A stretch of DNA of 64,000 bases from Paguma larvata (taxonomy: Eukaryota; Chordata; Mammalia; Carnivora; Viverridae): NCBI GenBank assembly GCA_030068075.1, contig CM057829.1, positions 78,923,132 through 78,987,131 on the forward strand, in the 5' to 3' direction. The notes beneath the pieces were generated by a model. That model saw only the letters and a list, made by a program, of their open reading frames with translations, searched no databases and was not told where the DNA came from. Positions 10,559 through 21,839 of the stretch are shown here, piece by piece (the first letter of the stretch is position 1; each line of letters opens with the position of its first letter). A program made the translations under genes and the position numbers.

Positions 10559-10786
10559 TTAAAGATTTTACTTTTTATTTTTTTTACTGTTTATTATTTT
10601 TGAGACAGAGAGAGACAGAGCATGAGTGGGGGAGGGACAGAGAGAGAGGGAGACACAGAATCTGAAGCAGGCTCCAGGCTCTGAACTGTCAGCACAGAGC
10701 CCGATGCAGGGCTCGAACTCACAGACTGTGAGATCATGACCTGAGCCGAAGTCGAACGCTCAACCGACTGAGCCACCCAGGCGCCC
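10559..10786 (-). mobile_element. SINEC, antisense, with TSD
   Basis: Duplication CTTGTGATTTTTTT at 10545-10558 and 10787-10800. Confidence 0.92.
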
Positions 10787-10810
10787 CTTGTGATTTTTTT
10801 TAATTAAAAT

Positions 10811-11018
10811 AATTTTTTTAATGTTTATTTATTTTTGAGAGAGAGAGAGAGACAGAGCGTGAGCAGGGCAGGGGCAGAGAGAGAGGGAGAATCCGAAGCA
10901 GGCTCCAGGCTTTGAGCCGTCAGCACAGAGCCTGAGGTGGGGCTCGAACTCACAAACTGTGAGATCGTGACCTGAGCTGAAGTCAGACATTTAACCGACT
11001 GAGCCACCGAGGTGCCCC
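10811..11018 (-). mobile_element. SINEC, antisense
   Basis: AATTTTTTTAATGTTTATTT start and GAGCCACCGAGGTGCCCC end. Confidence 0.92.
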
Positions 11019-11028
11019 TGCTAGGAAT

Positions 11029-11125
11029 TTTTTTTTTAATGTAAGTTCTTTGTCCAATGTGGGCCTTGAACTCACAACCCTGAGATAAAGAGTTGTATGC
11101 TCTTCTGACCGAGCCAGCCAGTCCC
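11029..11125 (-). mobile_element. short CAN-type SINE, antisense
   Basis: 'taatgtaagttctttgtccaatgtgggccttgaactc...gagccagccag'. Confidence 0.85.
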
Positions 11126-11569
11126 ACCCCCCCGACCCATGACAGTGATTTGAATTTATTATTAAGGATAAAACATAAACCAGACTATGAATAATCAACT
11201 TGGAAAATTTCAGTTCAGGTTTTTCACAAAACAAAGTTATTATTTCTTTTCCTCTGGCAGGGAGAATATGTCTCATGCCAGTTTTAAAACTTATTTTTTA
11301 GCTAAAAAATGCCAAATTAACTGTAAATTCCAGTCTGAAGTTGTGAATTCAACTTAGGTAGAATGCTGAGATGCATTGCACTTTATATTTTATTTATATT
11401 TTAGTTATAGTTATCTTTTATATTATTCCATAGACAGTATAAAATATGCAAGTACTGGAGAGCAGTTTCCTAAGGGGGTGTTTATGGGTGCATTTCACTA
11501 TCCTAGATATCTGTTGTCTTTAGAGCCACCAATAGTTAAGAGCCTTGGGCTTCTCTGCTGATCTTACTA

Positions 11570-11690
11570 GGTCTGATGCCTGGCTTGCCACCTATTGGTT
11601 GTAAAAATTTTGACAATTTACCTAACTTCTTTATGGCTCAGTTTCTTCAACTATAAAATAAGGATTTGAAATAGTTTCAAACCTTTATGA
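11570..11690 (+). mobile_element. MIR SINE
   Basis: 'ctggcttgccacctattggttgt...acctaacttctttatggctcagtttcttcaactataaaataagga' is a MIR core. Confidence 0.65.
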
Positions 11691-11887
11691 TGGTGGTGGT
11701 CACATGAATCTATATGTTAAAATTCACGGAACTACACACACACACTCACAGAGAGTGCATGGAAAAAGTGAAATTCAAATAAGGTCTGTAGTTTAGTTAA
11801 TAGAATTATACCAATCCAGTTTCCTTGTTTTGATAATTGTATTGTGTGTGTAAGATCATCATTGGCAGATAGGGTACATAGGAACTC

Positions 11888-12360
11888 TGTACTTCTTTTT
11901 ATTGTGGTAAAATATACATAATATAAAATTTGCTATTTTAATAATTTTTAAAGAGTAACCTCTGCTCCCAACATGGGGCTTGAACTCATGACCCCGAGAT
12001 CAAGAGTCGCATACTCTACCAACTGAACCAGCCAGGCAGCCCATCCATTTTCTTAATTTTTAAATATGCCGTTCAGTGACTTTAATTACAGTCACGATGT
12101 TGTACAACCATCTAGAACTTTTTCATCATCCCAAACTGAAACTCTGGATACATTAAACAATAATTCTACATTCTCCCTCTCCTGCCATGCCCCAGGCCCT
12201 GGTAACCTCTGTTCTACTTTCCATCTCTATGAATCACTACTCTAGATACCTTATGTAAGTGTACTCATACAATATTAGTCCTTTTTTGGTTGGCTTATTT
12301 CACTTAATATCTTTGAGGTTTGTGTATTATTTTTGCAACTTTTATATGAGACAAATATTA
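11888..12360 (-). mobile_element. L1 3' fragment, antisense, interrupted
   Basis: 'attgtggtaaaatatacataatataaaatttgctatttta' and, beyond an inserted SINE, 'cagtcacgatgttgtacaaccatctagaac...gtaacctctgttctactttccatctctatgaat' match the antisense 3' part of older L1 elements. Confidence 0.75.
11944..12041 (-). mobile_element. short CAN-type SINE inside L1
   Basis: 'aaagagtaacctctgctcccaacatggggcttgaa...ccagccaggcagccc', sitting inside the L1 fragment. Confidence 0.85.
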
Positions 12361-12616
12361 TATCAAAATAAAGTTTACAAAACAAAACCAGTAAACAAAC
12401 AAAACACCAAAGCAAAAACCATTGATGGTGTCCCACTGCTGGACTGTACCAAGGCACAGAGGTTAGGGACAGTGCAGGATTGCCAGAAAAGCTGAGAAGT
12501 GACATTATCTTTCTTTCCTTCCTCCTCCCACCCATAGTCAGAGGGAAAAAGATGTAAGTAATAGCAATGTTTCTATTGTATAAGGAAGTTTCTGCATTAT
12601 TTACTAGTGAGTTCTT

Positions 12617-12821
12617 TTTTTTTTTTTTTTAAGTTTATTTATTTATTTTGAGAAAGAGGTAGAGATCCTGGGAGGGGCAGAGAGAGAGAGAGAATTCCAA
12701 GCATGCTCTGCAAACCCAGTGCAGAGCCTGACATGGGGCTCGAACAAACGAACCGTGAGATCATGACCTGAGCCTAAATCAAGAGTCAGACACTCAACTG
12801 AGTGAGCCACCCAGGGGCCCC
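12617..12821 (-). mobile_element. SINEC, antisense, with TSD
   Basis: Flanked by TTACTAGTGAGTTCTT (ending 12616) and TATTAGTGAGTTCTT (from about 12822). Confidence 0.92.
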
Positions 12822-12885
12822 TATTAGTGAGTTCTTATACCAACCTGAGGGGCAGCTACTAAATCTCCCATTCAAATAGGAATTC

Positions 12886-13090
12886 CTGGGGCGCCTGGGT
12901 GGCTCTGGTTGTTAAGCGTCTGACTTCAGCTCGGGTCATGATCTCCCGGTTTGTGGGTTCAAGCCCCACATCGGGCTCTGTGCTGACAGCTTGAAGCCTG
13001 CTTCGGATTCTGTGTCTCCCTCTCTCTCTGTTCCTCCTCCACTCATGCTCTGTCTCTCTCTCAAAAATAAATAATAAAAACATTAAAAAA
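12886..13090 (+). mobile_element. SINEC, sense, with perfect TSD
   Basis: Starts GGGGCGCCTGGGTGGCTCTG. Duplication ATAGGAATTC at 12876-12885 and 13091-13100. Confidence 0.94.
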
Positions 13091-13100
13091 ATAGGAATTC

Positions 13101-13960
13101 TCAACCCAGATTTGATCCGTGGGCTCCAGATGCCCTGAGCTCCCTGAATTTATGTATAAATGTTAATATGTATATTTGAGGAGAGATTCTTAAATGGTTC
13201 TCATCAGGATTCTCAAATGGTTCTCTAACCCCAAAATGGTTAATAAGCCGTACAAGAAAACATTGTCTACACAGATATGCCTACCCCATAATGGGCTCTT
13301 TCACTTGGGTATCTTAGCCCCTTTCAGTTCTCTGGTGTATCTTTCCCCTAGGGGGGTTCTTTCAGCTCAAACCTGGGATAAGCCTCAACAGTTCTTTACT
13401 CTTAGGGCCTCTGGTCATTCATGCGTGTCCTACAAACTTCAGGATCCATTCCTCAAGGGCTAGAGCCGCCCCAGGGTGAACTGTTTTGGAGTCCCCAGTA
13501 GGGAAGAAGTGGAACTAAAGTCTTGTGCAGAACTTAGCCTCACAACCTCTCTCCCTCCCCACCTTCCTCAGGCTCCAGAAAAGAGGAAAGAAAGACTCGT
13601 GAAGTGGTACCTAATGATTAAAGTTCAGTAAGTTCTGCCTTGGGGAATGCAAATTTAATTTTAAGATTGCCTTCCCTTTCTGTTATAAATACATCATACA
13701 ATACCTTATGTCTTGTGTAATGATATAGTAGTAGTCCAGTGATCTAGGTAGCTATTGTGGTGACATATTGCTATAAAAGATGTTGAAGATTAGAATATAT
13801 TCAGATTGGTTTGTAGCTCATATGAATGGATTGCACAAATAGTAAAAATTATAATTTCCAAGTTTTTCTTATATATACGACTCCTCAATATTTGTATTTA
13901 TCTCAGGAACCCTTCAATAAATCATGTTTATTGGCTCTTTTATCCAACTCAAATATATTC
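13101..13960. other. unique sequence with one candidate exon
   Basis: Non-repetitive by eye. A long open frame at 13194-13463 has no family resemblance and no clear splice borders. The candidate exon at 13572-13627 is listed separately. Confidence 0.5.
13572..13627 (+). other. candidate cryptic or real exon (56 bp)
   Basis: A long pyrimidine tract ending CCACCTTCCTCAG (AG at 13570-13571) precedes this block, and TTCA|GTAAGTTC (GT at 13628-13629) follows it. One of three frames is open across the block and reads APEKRKERLVKWYLMIKV; the other two have stops. I do not recognise the peptide. Strong paired splice sites support it, but decoy exons of this kind are common in introns. Confidence 0.25.
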
Positions 13961-13964
13961 TGTT

Positions 13965-14345
13965 TAGGTAGGTGCTATAAGAAATAACCATCTCCAGATG
14001 TCAGTGGCTTGATCCTGTAAAAGTTTATTTCTGGCTCATACAAAGTCCGTATCTGTTGTTACTGGTTGAGCAGTTCTCCTGGTTAGCTGTCCTTCTGGAA
14101 ACTCAGGGATAAAGCCTTCTTCCATCTTCCGATGGAACCGTCTTCAGCATGTGGTCTCCAGTGTCGCTGTAAGGGGTCACAGAGTATGGAAAGGCATACT
14201 AGATTAAACTGTCTTCACCAGCAAGTGAAACACATCACTTCTGCTTACATCCCAGTGGCCAGAACGAGTCACACAGCCCCACCTAGATTTAAGGAAGCTG
14301 GGAAATGTACTCCCTGGCTGGGCAATGATTTCTGAGCAATAATTA
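13965..14345 (-). mobile_element. probable LTR-like old repeat
   Basis: 'gatgtcagtggcttgatcctgtaaaagtttatttctggctca' and, later, 'cagtggccagaacgagtcacacagccccacctag' match wording seen in antisense copies of old mammalian MaLR-type LTR repeats. The family is not certain. Confidence 0.4.
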
Positions 14346-15231
14346 TTTACTTTGAAAGGGGAATGGAACTCTTTGGTGGATAAGTGGCCATCTTGTCTAT
14401 ACATATGCTAGTCTCTTTACCGGGCACTTAAGTGTAACTACCTTCATATGACTTATTTCTCACTTTCCAAATGTCTACATATGTATAGTATGTCTTTATA
14501 GTGTAATGTATGGATGAGACCTCCATACAGGAAGCAGTTGTATCATAATTGCCATGTAAATAAATAAAATGGGATTAATCCATCTAGGTCCATAAATTTA
14601 TTAGAGAACAAAGCATATTTGATTTATTCAGAGTCATCCAGCCATGTAGAGAACTGTACATTTGAGAAAGGTGGAACAGAGGGAGATTAGCAAAGAACAA
14701 GAATATGCATGTTTTATTGGCTTCATGAATGTTATCATAACAGTTTAAAAGTACTTCAAGCTGCTGGCAATAAAGTGTGAAACTCTTCAAAAAAAAGGCA
14801 GTCTTTGCTATGGAATGTATTACACAATCACAAATGTATGTGTCACTTTTACTTATTTGTCATTAAGGGAAGTCAAAGTTGTAAGATTTGGTCCTATTCG
14901 TCTTATTTGCTTGAAGTAAATTTGTGCCTAGGAGGGCACCATTTGTCTATCTATGTCCAGCATCCGACAGCTGCAAATGGGACATATTGAGGAATTAATA
15001 CAAGGCTGTATGAAAGATCCCAGTACCCAGTTGGAGTCATGGAGAAAATAGTCCACAACTTTAGTGGTGTACGTTAACTGTAGTACTGCTTCACTTACAC
15101 ATTACTAGCTGAGATCGGACGTTTACCTGAGGAAGCGGTCCAAATGATTAATATTTACCATCTTTTAAGTCCCTGTTCTTTTTAAGTTCTATTTCATCGT
15201 ACCCATGTTGGAATTAAAGGTGCACCAAACC
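14346..15231. other. unique sequence
   Basis: AT-rich, with no recognised repeat or gene. Confidence 0.5.
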
Positions 15232-15452
15232 CAAGGTCAGCAAATTATAGCCATGGACCCAATGCAGCCCACTGCCTGTTCTTGTAAAGTTTCAGAAGAA
15301 TACAGCCCAACTCATTCATTTATATACTATCTATGGCTGCTTTCACACTACACTGGCAGAGTTGAGTAGTTATCACAGAGACCGTATGGTCCTCAACACC
15401 TAATGTATTTACTGTCTATTCCCTTACAGGAAGTTTGCTAACCCCTTCACTA
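15232..15452. mobile_element. hAT-type DNA transposon remnant
   Basis: It begins CCAAGGTCAGCAAATTATAG and ends AAGTTTGCTAACCCCTT, an inverted-repeat pair (GGTCAGCAAA / TTTGCTAACC). The interior (...'tatggctgctttcacactaca...gagttgagtagttatcacagagaccgtatgg'...) is a well-known mammal-wide non-autonomous element. The 8-bp flanks CACCAAAC and CACTAAAG may be an eroded duplication. Confidence 0.7.
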
Positions 15453-15494
15453 AAGTTAAAGTTAGTATAACTTGTTTTGAAAGTAATTCTGCTC

Positions 15495-15570
15495 CCGGTT
15501 AGAATTTACTTAATCTCTCTGGCCCATAGAGTTCTCACCATCACAGTGGGGATAATAAGACCTATGTAAT
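15495..15570 (+). mobile_element. MIR fragment
   Basis: 'ttacttaatctctctggcccatagagttctcaccatcacagtggggataataagacctatg' is the MIR 3' region. Confidence 0.55.
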
Positions 15571-15589
15571 GTAAAGAAAGGAGATTTTA

Positions 15590-15635
15590 TTTTTTTATTT
15601 TTTATTTTTAAAAAAAATTTTTAATGTGTATTTGT

Positions 15636-15700
<65 letters not shown>

Positions 15701-15863
15701 AACAGAGCAGGGTCAGAGAGAGAGGGAGAAACAGAATCTGAAGTTGTCCCCAGGCTCTGAGCTGTCAGCACAGAGCCCGACGCGGGGCTTGAACTCACGA
15801 ACTGGGAGATCATGACCTGAGCCGAAGTCGGATGCCCAAGCAACTGAGCCACCTACGTGCCCC
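15590..15863 (-). mobile_element. SINEC, antisense, with 16-bp perfect TSD
   Basis: Duplication AAGAAAGGAGATTTTA at 15574-15589 and 15864-15879. The body has grown a (GT)n tract at 15634-15660 and a (GA)n tract at 15661-15697. Confidence 0.95.
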
Positions 15864-15959
15864 AAGAAAGGAGATTTTAAATTAAATGACCTGAGGCAAA
15901 TTACTAAATTTATCTTCTAGACAGCTGTCTGCCTCTCTGTCTTCTAATTAGCATCCGTA

Positions 15960-16345
15960 GACCAATACTTTTCAAACCTATCTTGCTGAGGATCATCTGG
16001 TAAATCTATTAAAATTCAGAGACTCTTGGGGCGCCTGGGTGGCTCAGTTGGTTAAGCATCTGACCTCGGCTCAGGTCATGATCTCATAGTTTGTGAGTTC
16101 GAGCCCCACAATGGGCCCTGTGCTGACAGCTCAGAGCCTAGAGCCTGCTTCGGATTCTGTATCTCCCTCTCTCTGCCTCTCTCCTTCTCTCTCTCTCTCT
16201 CTCTCTCTCAAAAATAAACATTAAAAACAATTTAAAAATTTTCAGAGATTCCTACCATCACTCCTTAGATGCTAATTCAGTAGAACTGGGGAGGTGCGCA
16301 TTTAATGAGCACCCCAAATTCTCACACAGGTGGCCTGGACTTGAT
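15960..16345. mobile_element. hAT/Charlie (MER5/MER20-like) element split by a SINE
   Basis: 'aatacttttcaaacctatcttgctgaggatcatctggtaaatctatt' before the SINE and 'attcctaccatcactccttagatgctaattcagtagaactgggg' after it read as one diverged MER5/MER20-type element. Confidence 0.55.
16028..16238 (+). mobile_element. SINEC, sense, with TSD
   Basis: Starts GGGGCGCCTGGGTGGCTCAG. Flanked by TTCAGAGACTC and TTCAGAGATTC. Confidence 0.93.
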
Positions 16346-16364
16346 GGAACTCAGACCCTTGTGG

Positions 16365-17743
16365 CAACTTGTTTTTTTGGTTCACAGACATAGTTTTAGT
16401 TTCTCTGGCAGCTCTAAATATGCTTCTTGCCTCACCCAGTATTGAAGCCTCGCCTACTTGATAGGAGAGCTTGCAACCGAAAGGAGAATGCCCAGCGGGT
16501 GTTAATCATCAGCATTGTGAACGTGTGGTGAGAGACCCAGCCAGTGGGTCTATCCTAGAAATCAAATCATTCACTGCCTGACCTCACCTATAGAGCCATC
16601 TGCCGCTTGCTCCTAAATAGAAATAATGGTAGGAAAGTTGGACTGGGGCTTTAGCGAATGTGACTGGTTCACACTGGAGCTCCGTATGCCTCTTGATGCT
16701 AAGAGAGAACAAATCAAAGCTAAAATGAGTATTATGGCCCTGGGTTAGCTATCTCTTTTTAAAATCAAGGTAAAAGTTAATAGCAGAAGGAGTTACCCAG
16801 AGAGGAAGAACCTAAGTCCTGGTGCTTTATAGGCGCTTTCGGAACGGATGCTTATTTAATTGTTCATAATTCCTTAATCTCCAGAATGTGTTATCCTGGG
16901 TTAGGGGATACTTAATGAATGGCTTGCTCACTGAAGCCTTTGTTTCTCTCCATTTGCTATTCAAAAACTAAGTAAAGCGCTGAAGAACCAGCCGTGAGTA
17001 ACAGCAAAATCCTCTGGCACCTTTAGGTTTTTATGCAGTCTAGAAAAAAAGTAAGACCTCCCAACTCCCCCAGACCAAAAAACCGAAACAAAACAAATGA
17101 ATGAAAACTTGAGGGAAAAGCCAAAGAACTTCACGCCTTCAGTCCTTACCATGAATGGAGCTGCGTTGCTGCCGTTCTGAAGCACTGCTTTAAACGGAAG
17201 AAACGGGCGCCTTTAAACATTTTCCACTTTTGCTATCCAGCTGAAATAAACTATGGATGCTTGATTGGGTGTAAGCCAGGGTATTTTGTACCGTGGAATG
17301 TAAGTAAAGTGAACACTTTATCATCCAATGAAGGATTTACAGCTAATTAGATACCTTCCTGCTGAGAGACATCCAGGGAAATTGATTTCAAAGACGTGCT
17401 AATAAGGATTTTTAAAATCCTATGTGAGATTATTAAAGGATTCCTTTAAATAATGAGTTCCCTTAGAACAAGGCTATTGATATATGATTAGAATTACCAA
17501 AATTCAAAGTATACCCTCTGTTCAGGCTCATCCTTGCCAGGAGGTAGGAACACCACTGAGGAACCCATTCTTGAAAGATTGTAAACTGAATAACCATCTT
17601 CTGTTGTTACTAAAATGGCTCTAGATCATTCCTCTCCCCCCTCCAGAAATAACTGGTCTAATTGATCTCTAGATACCAGAGTTTCTTTTTGATTACTATA
17701 GCCTTCAAGAAAAGGCCATTTTGAAGAAGATAAACCTTATGTC
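16365..17743. other. unique sequence, ~1.4 kb
   Basis: One of the longer repeat-free stretches. No splice-bounded exon stands out. It could hold conserved non-coding sequence, but this cannot be judged from one genome. Confidence 0.5.
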
Positions 17744-17842
17744 TTTATTTAAGTAAACTCTGTCCCCAATGTGAGGCTCAGATTCATGGCGATGAGATCA
17801 AGAATCTTGCTCTCTCTACCAACCGAGCCAAGTCAGGCACCT
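17744..17842 (-). mobile_element. short CAN-type SINE, antisense
   Basis: 'aagtaaactctgtccccaatgtgaggctcagattcatgg...gagccaagtcaggcacc'. Confidence 0.8.
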
Positions 17843-17972
17843 TGGAAAATGAAGCTTGTATCTTTAAAAACTAATTATTATTTTAATATACCAAGAAATA
17901 ATTTTATTAACGCTTGGTGCATTTCCTTTTTTTTTAAATCCTAAATTCACTAATTTATATCTTGCCTTGGTA

Positions 17973-18167
17973 TTTAAAATGTTTATTTATTTATTTTGAG
18001 AGAGAGAGCAGGGGAGGGGCAGAGAGAGAGAGAGAGAGAATCCCATGCAGGCTCTGGGCTGTCAGGGCAGAGCCCGACATGGGGCTCAGACTCACAAACC
18101 GTGAGATCATAACCTCAGCTAAAATCAAGAGTCCTATGCTCAACCGACTGAGCCACCCAGGTATCCC
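17973..18167 (-). mobile_element. SINEC, antisense
   Basis: Flanked by TGCCTTGGTATTTA and CGCCTTCGTAATTA, a diverged duplication. Confidence 0.9.
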
Positions 18168-18528
18168 TCGCCTTCGTAATTAAAGAGTCAGAAACACTAA
18201 CTCTGTGCTTAAAAATGTGTTAAAAGTGACCATGTTTTTAGTGCATCTAAAAATAGAACACAAAATATTGTGTCAGATTTTGCCCTGAGACTTCTGTGCA
18301 ATTCTTATTATATCTCTCTGTCCCCAGCCTTTGGAATTCCCTTAATGTCAGGTACTAACTTTGACTGTAAAAGAATAAATCTTAAGACTTTTAGTATTTG
18401 CTCTGAATTTACTACCCAATTAAATTGGATGGAAGTTAACAATATCTCAGTTCTATAAAGTTCTTTTTTTATGTTAGCATGACATCATCGTCATAATTCT
18501 CATTTAGTATTTTTCTTTTTAAAATTTT

Positions 18529-18638
18529 TAAAAAAGATTTTCCTTTTAAGTAATCACTACACCCACTGTAGGCCTTGAACACACAACCCTGAGATCAAGA
18601 GTTGAATTCTCTACTGACTGAGCCAGCCAGGTGCCCCT
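18529..18638 (-). mobile_element. short CAN-type SINE, antisense
   Basis: 'aagtaatcactacacccactgtaggccttgaacac...gagccagccaggtgcccc'. Confidence 0.85.
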
Positions 18639-18718
18639 TAAATTTTTAAACTGAAGCATAGTTGACATATATGCGTTTCAGGTATACAACATGGTGATTT
18701 GAAAATTCTGTACATTAT

Positions 18719-18869
18719 GGGGCACCTGGGTGGCTCAGTCATTTAAGCAGCCAATTCTTTTTTTTTTTTTAGCCAATTCTTAATCTCAGTGTAGATCTTG
18801 GTCTCAGGGTCATGAGTTCAAGCCCTGCATGGGGCTTCACACTGAGCATGGAGCCTACCTAAAAAAACA
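18719..18869 (+). mobile_element. short SINE, sense, inside L1
   Basis: Starts GGGGCACCTGGGTGGCTCAG. Flanked by ATTCTGTACATTA (18705-18717) and ATTCAGTACAATA (from 18870). It carries a separate poly(T) insertion at 18760-18770. Confidence 0.85.
18749..18781 (-). mobile_element. poly(A)-only retroinsertion with its own TSD
   Basis: Eleven T residues (18760-18770) sit between two perfect copies of AGCCAATTCTT (18749-18759 and 18771-18781), inside the SINE. Read on the minus strand, this is a bare poly(A) tract with an 11-bp duplication starting AAGAATT, typical of L1-endonuclease sites. Confidence 0.75.
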
Positions 18870-19110
18870 ATTCAGTACAATACAAAAGGCCCACTATGGC
18901 AAGTGTAGTTAGCATTTGTTACCACGCAAAGTTACTACAATATTATTGACTATATTCCTCATGCTTTACTTTTCACCCCTGTGACTTACTTATTTTATAA
19001 CTGGAAGCGTGAACCTCTTAATCCCTTTCATGAATTTTGCCCACCCCCCCACCAGTTTTTTTCTCTGTATTTATGAGTCTGTTTCTTCTTTGTTTGCTTC
19101 TTTGTTCTAA

Positions 19111-20425
19111 GGTGTGCTTCTTGTTAGTATTAATGAAGGCTGCGTGTAAAGTGAAGAGGAAACAGACTCCCCACATCAGTAAGCAAATAGAAGCCATGTA
19201 ATGCCTGATGGGTTCTGTATGAAAAAAGCAACATCAGAGGCTACTAGGGTGTTTAAGTGAGGGGGAAAATGTTACATTCCAGACCAAGTATTGATGATAA
19301 CCTAAACAGGTATCATAAATCCGCCGCAGCATTGCCTCCGCCCCACAGAATAAATGCCGTTCATTAAATTTGAGTGTATTGTTGCCCTAAGATCAGGACG
19401 CAAACTGTTTTAAGGATTCTCAGCAAGCCTAATCTCTCCACCTGAAAAATAATTTAAGGAACAAATTTTAAGGTCAGAGACTCTTCTTTTGGCCTCCTTA
19501 TTTATTTGTCTTTTTCTTTCTGATTAGCATTAGGTAATGTATCTTAAAACCCCAGGCCTCCACATTCAAACTGGGCTGAATTACCTCGGTTGGAAGTGGA
19601 CAATAAAGATGCCCTTTAGGGGACGTCCGTTTCATGGGAGACTGGCAGGCTTGAAAGAGGAGCACACACCTGGCTGCCAGGAAGGCCCGGGCTCTGGTTT
19701 CAGGTCTGACAGCAGCCTTTGTGCCGTCCGCCAATTCACTATCCTACTTCTGTGGCTTTGCGTTTCTTTTCTCTTAGAAAGGTGACCGTAGGCCTGATGT
19801 TTCAGATGGGTCCTCAGTTATGAGTCCCCTGCTCCCATGGATTTAAGTCACAGAAACAGCTTTTTAGCTTGATAAATAGTTACAAGGCAAATACCCTTAT
19901 CATTGGCACTCTGGTCAGGAAACAGAACTCTGCCAGTCACCCCAGAAGCCCTTCCTTGTGTCAGAGCTCAGTTGTAGCCCTGTCTCTCCATCCCTCCAGA
20001 GTGACTGCAGGCAGCCCTCGCGTGGCACGGCACGGTGCTGTAGATCCACAGAGGTAACGGTGTGTGCCGAAGTCTCGTAGGCCATCCCAGTGTTCAGCGA
20101 GGGGAACTGCAGTTGTTCTGGGGCCTGGAGACGTTTGGCCTCAACATTAAAAATGCTCTTACTGTCTGATATAATTGTATAGAGAAATGAAAAACAAAAC
20201 AATAAAATTTAGCACACTGTAATTTAAAACATTAGCAACATTGAGAATTAAACTTTTATTGCTTCGTAAAAGCTTACCAAGAGTGGTTGGCTTGCCTTCT
20301 TCTCCCCATCCTATAACTTATGATACAAGTACCTTTTTATGTCTTCATAATTTTTTTTAATAGTCCTTTTGAAATTTGGATCCGTTTCTGATATTTTACC
20401 CTTTGCACTTTTATTTTTATTTTTT
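19111..20425. other. unique sequence, ~1.3 kb
   Basis: Non-repetitive by eye. Overlapping open frames at 19498-19785 on both strands have no recognised similarity. Confidence 0.5.
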
Positions 20426-20441
20426 AAAGGAGGTAGAAGTT

Positions 20442-20645
20442 AAAAAAATTTTTTTTAACATTTATTCATTTTTGAGAGAGGGATAAGGGGAGAAGAAGAG
20501 GGGGGGGAAACAAAGACTCTGAAGCAGCCTCCAGACTCTGAGCCATCAGCACAGAGCCTGATGTGGGGATTGAACGCAAAGACTGCGAGATCATGACCTG
20601 AGCTGAAGTTGGACGCTTAACCAATTGAACCACTCAGATGCCCCT
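20442..20645 (-). mobile_element. SINEC, antisense, with TSD
   Basis: Duplication AAAGGAGGTAGAAGTT at 20426-20441 and AAAAGAGGTAGAAGTT from 20646 (one mismatch). Confidence 0.92.
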
Positions 20646-20720
20646 AAAAGAGGTAGAAGTTTATGGAATGCACCACAAGGGAGCAACAGGCAGGACAGCA
20701 GAGAGGTTGTCTGCCTATCT

Positions 20721-20945
20721 TTTGTGCTTTTATGTATATTTATTTTGAGAGAGAATGAGAGAGAGCACATACACATACGCAGGGGAGGGGCAGAGAGAGA
20801 GAGAGAGAGAGAAAGAATCCCAAGCAGATTCCATGCTATCAGCATAGAGCCCAACACAGGGCTTAAACTCACAAACTGCGGGATCGTGATCTGAGCTGAA
20901 ATCTAGAGTCAGACACTTAACTGACTGAGGTGCCCTGGCACTCCT
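20721..20945 (-). mobile_element. SINEC, antisense
   Basis: GA-rich body; the head is slightly rearranged (ACTGACTGAGGTGCCCTGGC). Confidence 0.88.
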
Positions 20946-20974
20946 GTGTTGTTGTTGTTGTTAATTAATTAATT

Positions 20975-21076
20975 AACTTACTTTTCAAGTAAGTTCTATG
21001 CCCAGTGTAGGGCTTGAACTCACAGCTGTGACATCAAGAGTCACGTGCTCTCCGACTGAGCCAGCCAGGTGCCCCT
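20975..21076 (-). mobile_element. short CAN-type SINE, antisense
   Basis: 'ttcaagtaagttctatgcccagtgtagggcttgaactc...gagccagccaggtgcccc', with (GTT)n at 20947-20961 and (TTAA)n just outside. Confidence 0.85.
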
Positions 21077-21839
21077 AAAGTGATGTTTAGAATAAACTTA
21101 ATAAATAAATACGATTAATAAAAAATAAATTTCTTTGGCCTTTTCAGCTCAGTCGCTTTGCTCTTTATGTCGATGAGTTGCCTCCATTAAGTTCCTCTGG
21201 CTGCACATCAAGAGTTGTCATGTGGTATCAGTGTCTGCATTCCCGTGGTCAGCTGTTTCTTCTGTGACTCCATTGTATTCCACATTCAGATTTCACACCA
21301 GTGTTCTTTGCGGTACTTTCTTCTTTGTTGGCCAGTTAGTGCACTCATTTGTTCATTTTGGTAAAATATTGTGTGGGTTTATCAGTGGGTGACAAGGAGA
21401 CAATACAAATACATGGTTTGCTGTCTGTGTGTGAACTGAGTAACAAATGAGGAGCGATCTGACAGACTTAGGGAGATGCGATGTGATTCGTCACTGATCA
21501 TGATGCACATTCTATTACTTACTTAGTAATTTGTAGACTGAAGAGCTATTGGTGAAGTTTGTACTTTATGCAATTTCTTGGTTAATACACCGTGGTGAGC
21601 AAGATTTGGAGGAGTGGTGTAATTTAACTAAACTCTAGGAACTGAAATTGTGCATTTTAGAACCATGTAAAGTGAAGGCTGCTTGTGCTATTCTGTTATA
21701 GTAACCATTTCTTTTTATGTATTTTTTATAGTTCTATTACCCAAGTGTGCATCTTTAGAAACTATGGTTTAATGTTGTTCCTTAAATTGTTTTAATGTCT
21801 CCTCTCTCTCTGTCTGTAATCTGTGAGTTTCTCTTCTGT
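21077..21839. other. unique sequence
   Basis: Nothing recognised. Confidence 0.5.

Larger units (their letters stand above)
18640..19110 (-). mobile_element. L1 3' fragment, antisense, split by a SINE
   Basis: 'actgaagcatagttgacatatatgcg...gtatacaacatggtgattt' and, after the SINE, 'caatattattgactatattcctcatgctttac...' are antisense L1 3' sequence. Confidence 0.8.

Noticed and set aside
20190..20215. AATAAA near 20202 considered as a gene 3' end
   Set aside because: No upstream terminal exon; A-rich context and abundant AATAAA in SINE tails make isolated hexamers uninformative.
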